From NCBI GenBank assembly GCA_031289285.1, contig JAITPT010000282.1:1-9410 (forward strand): a stretch of 9,410 nucleotides of DNA. The letters run 5' to 3'. Shown here in pieces: positions 4,709 to 9,410 of this stretch. The stretch comes from Puniceicoccales bacterium (GTDB lineage: Bacteria > Verrucomicrobiota > Verrucomicrobiia > Opitutales > UBA953). A program made the position numbers and the translations under genes. Every line of letters starts with the position of its first letter. Positions within the stretch are counted from its first letter, which is position 1. The notes below the pieces were generated by a model that saw only the letters and a program-made list of their open reading frames with translations, had not been told where the DNA came from and ran no database searches.

Positions 4709-7099
4709 ATGGCTGGCACCGTTTCAATCCAATGGCTCCGCTACCTGCGGCATTTCCGCCGTCCGCTACGCACTGGCGCGGGCGTCTTCACCACGCGCAC
4801 GGGCATTGTGTTGCGCGTGGAGACCGACAGCGGCGCAGGCTTCGGTGAAGTCGCGCCGTGGTCGGGTTTTGGCGGGGAAAACCTCAGCGACGCCGAGGCG
4901 TTTCTGCGGGAAAACAGCGGCGCAATCGTTGCCGCCGCCGACATCCCGCCCGCCCTGCCCTGCTTGCGCGGCGCGGTGGAAACCGCCCTCCGCCAAGTCG
5001 CCAATCCCGCTGCGCCCGCGCCGCCGCCCCTGCGCTGCGCGACATTGCTGACGCCCGAAACGACACCAGCAAACGCACCTTTGCTTTGCAGCGCGTTCAA
5101 ACTGAAAATCGCAGACAGCTCGCCGGAGACGCTTCGCCGTGTGCGGGCGGTTCTCGACGAGCTACGCGACGGGCAAACGCTCCGCCTCGACGCCAACGGC
5201 GCATTGGCCAGTGTCGCGCCGTGGCTGGAGTTTCTGGAAGACACGCGGGTCGAGTTCCTCGAACAACCGCTCCCGCCAGAGCGCATGGACGAGCTACGCG
5301 AGCTACCCGAAAAAGTCCTGCGCAAAATCGCGCTCGACGAATCGGTGTCGCTCGCAGAAGACCTGCCGCACGACTGGCTGGGGCCGTTGGTCGTCAAGCC
5401 GCTACTGCTCGGCAACACGGCGCGTTTCCGCGAGTGGCGCGAAAAACACCCCGCCGCAAAAATCATTTACTCCTCGTGTTTCGAGACCGCCGTCGGACGC
5501 GAGGCCGCGCTGTGTTTTGCCGCCGCCGACCCCGCCGCCGCCACGCTTGCCCACGGTTTCGGCACGCTCGGCTTCTTCGGCAACGACGGCTGGGAAGCGG
5601 CACACGCGGACGGCGAAACGCTCGGCGTGGCGAAAAGCATCGGCTGGGACGCCGCCGCGTGGGACGCATGGTGGCGCGAACGAACACGCGCCGCCACCGC
5701 TGCCGCTGCTCGCCGGAACGCCCGTGTGGTGGACGCGGTGGACAGAGTGGACGGCGTGGACACGGCGGACGTCGTCGTCACCGAGCCTGTTCCGGCGCGT
5801 TACGCGGCGGCGGTGCTCGCGGCATTCGCACAGGGGAAAACCGTCTGGTGCGCCAATCCGCACTGGGGCGAAACCGAGTGGCAAGAGGCAAAGAAACTCT
5901 TCGCAGCCGCCGCCACAGCCGCCGCCGCCGTCCACACCGTCCACACCGTCCACACTGTCCACACCGTCCACCCCGCCGCCACCACCGCTACCGCCACCGC
6001 CGCTCGCGGCGAGCTACGCATCCCGACTGGCGGCACGGGTGGAAAAGTCCGGTTCATCCGGCACACCGCTGCCACACTCGCTGCCGCTGCCGAGGCGCAG
6101 GTCGCCGCCATGTTTGGTGCAGACGCCGCAGACGCGGCGGGCGCGGTTTTTGTCTCGCCGCTCCCGCCTTGGCACATCGGCGGCATCATGCCGTTTTTCC
6201 GGGCGCAAGCCTGCGGCGGAAGCGTCGTGCTCTGCGACGCCTCGTTTGCGCCGGACGCGCCTCTGCCCGAGATACACGCCGCACGTTGCCAAATCTCCCT
6301 CGTGCCAACCCAGCTCCTGCGGCTGCTCGAACGCGACGGCGGCGCGGCTTGGCTACGCCGCTTCGACTGCGTATTGCTCGGCGGTGCCGCCGTCCCCCCA
6401 AGCCTGCTCGCCCGCGCCCGCACCGAAAAAATCCGCCTCGCTTCCGGTTACGGCATGACCGAGACCGCCGCATTTGTCGCCCTGCGCACGCCCGCCGACT
6501 TCTTGGCGGACGTCCCCGAAAACGACGCCGCGCCGCCCGCCGCAAGCGTTCTCCCTCACGCGGACATCCAAATCATCGCGGCAGACGGGCAACCCGCCTC
6601 CGAGGGTGCGCCCGGGCGCGTCGCCATCCGCGCTGCCTCGCTTTCGCCAGATGTCCCCGAACCGTTTTTCCCCGGCGACGAGGGCGTTCTTGCAAATAGT
6701 CGTCTTCGCATTTTGGGACGCGCCGACAGGCACATCATCACCGGCGGCGAAAAAGTTGACCCACGCCGCGTGGAGGCGGTTTTGTTGACGGCGGGCGGTG
6801 TGTGCGCCGCCTTGGTCGTCGGCGAACCGGATGCCGAATGGGGCGAGCGTGTCACCGCGCTTGTCGAATTAGAGAACCACAACGAGGACAGAGTGGACAT
6901 CGAGGACAGAGAGGACGGTAGCAGTGGCGGCGTCATAGGTGGTGGTTGGCGAGAGCATTTGGCGGAAGCAGTCAAGCGCAAACTGGCGCGACACTGTGTC
7001 CCGAAACGCTGGCTGCGCGTGGCGTCCCTGCCCTTCGATGGGCGCGGCAAACTCGACCGCCGCGCCCTCGCTGCCTTGTTATCCGACACTGGCGGCTGA
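4709..7099 (+). CDS. menC-menE: Fused o-succinylbenzoate synthase / o-succinylbenzoate-CoA ligase (MenC-MenE)
   Basis: A 796-residue two-domain enzyme. Residues 1 to about 335 are MenC, an enolase-superfamily enzyme that dehydrates SHCHC to o-succinylbenzoate. The catalytic lysines are K131 and K133 (FKLKIA), the Mg ligands are D161 (RLDANG), E185 or E182 (EFLEQPL) and D210 (ALDES), and K230 sits in VVKP. Residues from about 355 are MenE, an ANL-superfamily ligase making OSB-CoA from OSB, ATP and CoA. Its phosphate-binding loop is TGGTGGK (440-446), with YGMTE (581-585), GRADRHIITGGEKVDP (670-685) and the C-terminal catalytic lysine K781 in GRGKLDRR. All key residues are present, so both halves should be active. 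Only about 85 residues separate the linker from the P-loop, much shorter than in stand-alone MenE, so the N-terminal subdomain is reduced. Three 9-bp minisatellites lie in the linker, before the P-loop and in a C-terminal-domain loop. The ATG at 4709 is preferred over a TTG at 4670 inside the palindrome. No Shine-Dalgarno is evident. Confidence 0.92.
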   Translation: MAGTVSIQWLRYLRHFRRPLRTGAGVFTTRTGIVLRVETDSGAGFGEVAPWSGFGGENLSDAEAFLRENSGAIVAAADIPPALPCLRGAVETALRQVANPAAPAPPPLRCATLLTPETTPANAPLLCSAFKLKIADSSPETLRRVRAVLDELRDGQTLRLDANGALASVAPWLEFLEDTRVEFLEQPLPPERMDELRELPEKVLRKIALDESVSLAEDLPHDWLGPLVVKPLLLGNTARFREWREKHPAAKIIYSSCFETAVGREAALCFAAADPAAATLAHGFGTLGFFGNDGWEAAHADGETLGVAKSIGWDAAAWDAWWRERTRAATAAAARRNARVVDAVDRVDGVDTADVVVTEPVPARYAAAVLAAFAQGKTVWCANPHWGETEWQEAKKLFAAAATAAAAVHTVHTVHTVHTVHPAATTATATAARGELRIPTGGTGGKVRFIRHTAATLAAAAEAQVAAMFGADAADAAGAVFVSPLPPWHIGGIMPFFRAQACGGSVVLCDASFAPDAPLPEIHAARCQISLVPTQLLRLLERDGGAAWLRRFDCVLLGGAAVPPSLLARARTEKIRLASGYGMTETAAFVALRTPADFLADVPENDAAPPAASVLPHADIQIIAADGQPASEGAPGRVAIRAASLSPDVPEPFFPGDEGVLANSRLRILGRADRHIITGGEKVDPRRVEAVLLTAGGVCAALVVGEPDAEWGERVTALVELENHNEDRVDIEDREDGSSGGVIGGGWREHLAEAVKRKLARHCVPKRWLRVASLPFDGRGKLDRRALAALLSDTGG
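5729..5773 (+). repeat. 9-bp minisatellite, GTGGAC type, in the MenC-MenE linker
   Basis: Five 9-bp units of the form GTGGACNNN (the last is GCGGACGTC), encoding VDAVDRVDGVDTADV at residues 341-355. The block sits at the junction of the MenC and MenE domains. It is the reverse complement, in its core hexamer, of the block at 5930-5974. Confidence 0.8.
5930..5974 (+). repeat. 9-bp minisatellite, GTCCAC type, before the MenE P-loop
   Basis: Five 9-bp units, GTCCACACC with one or two substitutions, encoding VHT repeated four times and then VHP (residues 408-422). It falls in an alanine-rich stretch about 18 residues before the MenE phosphate-binding loop, likely a surface loop. The core GTCCAC is complementary to GTGGAC in the block about 155 bp upstream. 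Confidence 0.9.
6884..6919 (+). repeat. 9-bp minisatellite, GAGGAC/GTGGAC type, in the MenE C-terminal domain
   Basis: Four 9-bp units (GAGGACAGA, GTGGACATC, GAGGACAGA, GAGGACGGT), encoding EDRVDIEDREDG at residues 726-737. It forms an acidic insertion followed by a glycine/serine-rich stretch, between the VTALVELE strand and the WREHLAEAVKRKL helix of the ANL C-terminal domain. The units are same-orientation relatives of the 5729-5773 block. Confidence 0.75.
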
Positions 7100-7123
7100 G
7101 AGCATTTCCCTCAGTTCTCACGC

Positions 7124-8614
7124 TCAATGTTTGTCCCACGGGAGGGTCACTTTTACGGGGCGGTGTTCCCAGACATTGGTGACCTCAAAAATCTGGTCCG
7201 GGGCAAGAATGTTGTTGGGGTCGAGGGCGCGTTTGATGGCGAGCATGGCGGCAATCTCGGCAGGCGTGTGTTGCAAACGCAAAAAAGGCGACTTCGTGAT
7301 GCCGATGCCGTGCTCGCCAGTAATCGCGCCGCCAAGCTCCACGACCTTTTGCATCATCAGCAAGATGCCCTCCTCGGCGCGGCGACACTGCGCGGCGTCG
7401 TCGCGGTCATACATGATGTGGATGTGGAAATTGCCGTCGGCGGCGTGGCCAAAGGTGGGGGTGGCAAGACCCGTGCGCGCCTTGATTTCGCGGGTGAATT
7501 GTATCAGCGGCGCATAGCCCGAAAGCGGCACCACGATGTCCTCGTTGAGCTTGGCGTTGCCGAGCAAAAACATCGCCTGCGAACAAGTGCGGCGGACGTT
7601 CCAGAGTTTTTCCGCCTCGGCGACATCGGCAGTTTCGCGAAACGCCCGCGCATGGCGACGCGCCCATTCGCGCACACGCTCGGCGTCGGCGGCGAGCGCG
7701 TCGGGGTGCGAGCCGTCCACCTCCACGAGCAAGACGGCAGGGACGCCGCCCGCCGCGCCGTCGTCGTTACCGTCGCCGACACTGTCGGCTGCAAGCTCTG
7801 TTTTCGGAAAAACGGGGAAGCCGTTTCGTTGCTCGGCGCAGGCGACGGTTTGTGTGTCGAGAAACTCCAGCACCGAGGGCGCGACGTGCGCGGAGAGCAG
7901 CGCGACCGCCGCCGCCAGCGCGGCTTCGTCGGTCGCGAAGGCGGTCAAAAATGTGTGCCGCAAAAGCGGGCGCGGGATGAGTTTGAGAACCGCTTTGGTG
8001 ATGACGCCCAGTGTGCCCTCGGAGCCGATCCAGAGGTCTTTCATGTTGTAGCCGCTGACGTATTTGCGCAGCGGTGCGCCCCAGCGGACAAACTCGCCCG
8101 TCGGCAAAAAGCCCTCCAGCCCCAAAACGTAGTCGCGGCAGACGCCGTATTTAGCGGCGCGAAGCCCGCCGGCGTTGGTGGCGATGTTGCCGCCGATAGT
8201 GCAATACTTCACCGACGAGGGGTCGGGCGGGTAAAACAACGCGTGCGCGGCGGCGGCGTCGGCGATGTCGCCCGTAAGTGCGCCCGGACGCACGTGGGCG
8301 AGCGAGGCGGCGGCGTCAATTTCGATGTCCGTCCAGTGCGCGAGTTGCAGCACCCAACCTCCGCGTAGCGGCGCGGCGGCCCCCGCGCAACCCGACCCCG
8401 CGCCGCGCACCGTCACGGGCACGCGGTGTTTGTTGGCGAGGCGCAGCAGGGCGGCGATGTCGGCTTCGTCACGCGGGAGCACGACGGCGGCGGGCATGAA
8501 GGAGAAACGCGAGTTGTCGAAGGATGCGGCGAAGCGCGAGGGTTCGTCGGTGCGGACTTGTTCTGCGCCGATGGCGGCGGCGAGTTGGCGTGTGGCTTCG
8601 GAAAAGTCGGGCAT
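7124..8614 (-). CDS. FAD-linked 2-hydroxyacid oxidase/dehydrogenase, GlcD type (glycolate or D-lactate)
   Basis: 496 residues, close to the length of E. coli GlcD. These flavoproteins oxidise glycolate, D-lactate or similar 2-hydroxyacids, passing electrons to partner subunits or the quinone pool. The PCMH-type FAD domain is seen in VVLPRDEADIAALLRLANK, TVRGAGSGCAGAAAP, PPDPSSVKYCTIGGNIATNAGG and GSEGTLGVITKAVLKLIPRP. The C-terminal FAD oxidase domain has GHAADGNFH (389-397) and EHGIG (434-438), the conserved histidine motifs of the family. A small insert, GDGNDDGAAGG, lies before the PAVLLVEVDG strand. The ATG at 8614 is well supported: GGAGG (minus strand, 8623-8627) precedes it by 8 bases. 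The frame is open upstream to 9193, but that part is antisense to rnpB. No GlcE, GlcF or iron-sulfur partner is visible, so the substrate and acceptor are unresolved. Its stop lies 24 bp from the convergent menC-E stop, with no clear terminator between. Confidence 0.92.
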   Translation of the reverse strand: MPDFSEATRQLAAAIGAEQVRTDEPSRFAASFDNSRFSFMPAAVVLPRDEADIAALLRLANKHRVPVTVRGAGSGCAGAAAPLRGGWVLQLAHWTDIEIDAAASLAHVRPGALTGDIADAAAAHALFYPPDPSSVKYCTIGGNIATNAGGLRAAKYGVCRDYVLGLEGFLPTGEFVRWGAPLRKYVSGYNMKDLWIGSEGTLGVITKAVLKLIPRPLLRHTFLTAFATDEAALAAAVALLSAHVAPSVLEFLDTQTVACAEQRNGFPVFPKTELAADSVGDGNDDGAAGGVPAVLLVEVDGSHPDALAADAERVREWARRHARAFRETADVAEAEKLWNVRRTCSQAMFLLGNAKLNEDIVVPLSGYAPLIQFTREIKARTGLATPTFGHAADGNFHIHIMYDRDDAAQCRRAEEGILLMMQKVVELGGAITGEHGIGITKSPFLRLQHTPAEIAAMLAIKRALDPNNILAPDQIFEVTNVWEHRPVKVTLPWDKH

Positions 8615-8643
8615 AAAAAGAGCCTCCACATGGGACGTTCCGC

Positions 8644-8672
8644 AATAGAGGTTCCTAAACCTTTTATGTGAA
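8644..8672 (-). promoter_or_regulatory. Candidate promoter of the GlcD-type gene with an inverted repeat in the spacer
   Basis: On the minus strand, TTCACA (8667-8672) and TCTATT (8644-8649) are separated by 17 bp, matching sigma-70 elements at four of six positions each. A start point near 8637 would give a leader of about 22 bases containing the GGAGG ribosome site. An inverted repeat AGGTT-N4-AACCT (8649-8662) fills most of the spacer and could be an operator for a substrate-responsive regulator. The prediction is by eye. Confidence 0.4.
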
Positions 8673-8735
8673 CTTTGGGGAACAGCGTTTAGAGAGTTTG
8701 ACCGCCGTTGGGCAGTGCGCTCTCCTCGCGGCTGC

Positions 8736-8763
8736 TTGTCCCAGACTGCTAATACAATATAGT
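8736..8763 (+). promoter_or_regulatory. Candidate plus-strand promoter upstream of rnpB
   Basis: TTGTCC (8736-8741) and TATAGT (8758-8763) are spaced 16 bp apart inside the most A/T-rich stretch of the 311-bp gap between the divergent GlcD-type gene and rnpB. A transcript from here would carry a leader of about 155 bases needing 5' processing to the mature RNA. A nearer alternative is TTGCAA at 8891-8896, correctly spaced for a start at 8926 but with no recognisable -10. Confidence 0.3.
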
Positions 8764-8830
8764 AAAGGAAACGCAGAAACGGGTTTTCGTGACCGGCAGA
8801 GGCAAGCAGGGAAAGGTGCGGAGGAGGTGG

Positions 8831-8901
8831 CGTTTTGCAAGCGGGAAAGTTGCGCGGGCGAGGCGGACGCGGGCGGGCGGGAGTTTCGCCTTGCAAAAAC
8901 G
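8831..8901. repeat. Imperfect inverted repeat with a G-rich loop upstream of rnpB
   Basis: CGTTTTGCAAG at 8831-8841 is mirrored by CTTGCAAAAACG at about 8890-8901 (one extra A), and GAAA at 8845-8848 pairs with TTTC at 8884-8887. The loop is G-rich, with GGG runs at 8856-8858, 8871-8873, 8875-8877 and 8879-8881. It ends 25 bases before the 5' end of rnpB. It could be an interspersed repeat or a structured leader. No protein is recognisable. Confidence 0.55.
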
Positions 8902-8925
8902 GTGTGTGCGGTTTGTCTCGCTTGC

Positions 8926-9317
8926 GACCAAGGTGCTTGAACGCATTCGCCCGACTTTTTTGCCGGGAGGAAAGTCCGGACACCACAGGGCAGGATTCCG
9001 CGTGAAAGCGCGGGCGCCGTCTTTCAAAAAGGGCGGCGACGGAAAGTGTCGCAGAAAATAAACCGCCGGAGCGTTCGCGTTTCGGCACGGGTGAAAAGGT
9101 GGGGTAAAAGCCCACCGCAGCGGCAGTAATGCTGTTGGCAGGACAAACCCAATCCGGTGCAAGGCAAAATAGGGAAGCGGGCGGCTCGTCCAATGCTTCC
9201 GGGTATGCCGCACCGCCGCGAGGCGGAATCGGCGGGGCAACCCGCTGGTTAGAGGAATGAATGCGGTCGGCTTCGCTTGCGTCGCCGACACAGAATCCGG
9301 CTTACGGCACCTTGGTC
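8926..9317 (+). ncRNA. rnpB: RNase P RNA, bacterial class A
   Basis: The catalytic RNA of RNase P, which matures tRNA 5' ends; about 392 nt, normal for class A. Conserved elements in order: GGAGGAAAGTCCGGAC from 8966, ACAGGGCAGG near 8986, GGTGGGGTAAAAGCCCACC near 9100, GTGCAAGGCAAAATAGGG near 9157, AGAGGAATGAATG near 9251, and the universal 3' block ACAGAATCCGGCTTA (9289-9303). The ends are set by P1: GACCAAGGTGC (8926-8936) pairs perfectly over 11 bp with GCACCTTGGTC (9307-9317). P2 is seen as CGCATTC (8942-8948) with GAATGCG (9259-9265). Between P2 and the GAGGAAAGTCC block only a small CCCG/CGGG hairpin (8950-8953, 8964-8967) with a T-rich loop is present, so P3 is short. It is divergent from the GlcD-type gene. 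Confidence 0.97.
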
Positions 9318-9325
9318 TCTTTTTT
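9307..9325 (+). terminator. rnpB 3' end: P1 strand followed by a T-tract
   Basis: The 3' strand of P1 (9307-9317) is followed two bases later by six Ts (9320-9325). Formation of the long-range P1 helix just ahead of the T-run could serve as an intrinsic terminator. There is no separate local hairpin between the RNA and the T-run. Confidence 0.6.
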
Positions 9326-9330
9326 GGCGC

Positions 9331-9377
9331 GGGGAAATGCGAGGGGGGATGCGGGGGGGGGGGAACGCGGGGGGGGG
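9331..9377 (+). repeat. Cluster of long G-runs, potential G-quadruplex
   Basis: Four G-runs of 4, 6, 11 and 9 bases (9331-9334, 9343-9348, 9353-9363, 9369-9377) are separated by 4 to 8 bases. This fits a guanine-quadruplex pattern on the plus strand, starting six bases after the rnpB T-tract. The two longest homopolymers are prone to slippage and to sequencing error, so the exact counts may be wrong. The remaining 33 bases to the window end show nothing recognisable. Confidence 0.7.
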
Positions 9378-9410
9378 TTAATTTTCCGTGAACTTTCGCA
9401 CGAGGAACGC

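Noticed and set aside
4575..4727. Upstream extension of ubiE/menG from a TTG
   Set aside because: It is encoded partly by the 22-bp palindrome and overlaps the start of menC-E. The family length and N-terminus fit the ATG at 4574.
4858..6699. 613-residue arginine-rich plus-strand frame inside menC-E
   Set aside because: It is a GC-rich shadow frame of the menC-E gene without any domain.
7127..8368. 413-residue plus-strand frame opposite the GlcD-type gene
   Set aside because: It is the antisense shadow of a gene with clear family motifs and a good ribosome site.
8615..9193. N-terminal extension of the GlcD-type gene
   Set aside because: It runs antisense through rnpB and the promoter region. 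The ATG at 8614 has a correctly spaced GGAGG.
9382..9410. GTGAACTTT shared between the right edge and 8668-8676, both flanking rnpB
   Set aside because: A nine-base match with no further extended similarity is close to chance over this length.

Overview
The window is GC-rich bacterial chromosome with five protein genes, one RNA gene and an unusually dense set of short and medium repeats. I infer a Verrucomicrobiota host, probably Opitutales. The grounds are a Tat-exported Gfo/Idh/MocA oxidoreductase with the C-terminal domain common in Verrucomicrobiota and Planctomycetota, a MenC-MenE fusion, a class A RNase P RNA, and many interspersed palindromes and minisatellites. This placement rests on family knowledge and was not tested by a search.

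Layout. Positions 1-194 hold a decamer repeat and an A/T-stem hairpin. A TauE/SafE-type membrane permease (195-1013, minus) is divergent from a Tat-signal Gfo/Idh/MocA oxidoreductase (1216-2754, plus), which ends at a very strong intrinsic terminator (2796-2829). Positions 2830-3869 carry no convincing gene. They hold five head-to-tail copies of a 167-bp unit (2961-3795), bracketed by two related flanking sequences of about 40 bp. Next comes the menaquinone methyltransferase ubiE/menG (3870-4574, minus), divergent from a fused menC-menE gene (4709-7099, plus), with a 22-bp palindrome between them. A GlcD-type FAD-linked 2-hydroxyacid dehydrogenase (7124-8614, minus) converges on menC-E across 24 bp. 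Divergent from it is rnpB (8926-9317, plus), followed by a T-tract and a cluster of long G-runs.

How the genes fit together. MenC and MenE catalyse consecutive steps of the o-succinylbenzoate route to menaquinone: dehydration of SHCHC to OSB, then OSB-CoA formation. UbiE/MenG performs the last ring methylation. The neighbouring GlcD-type enzyme oxidises D-lactate, glycolate or a related 2-hydroxyacid and could feed the quinone pool, but that link is inferred from proximity only. TauE and the exported oxidoreductase have no evident functional link beyond divergent orientation.

The most unusual content is the repeats: the 167-bp array, and 9-bp minisatellites inserted in frame in menC-E (three blocks, two of them mutually inverted) and in the n-region of a Tat signal peptide. 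I see no CRISPR array, phage genes, transposase or defence system.
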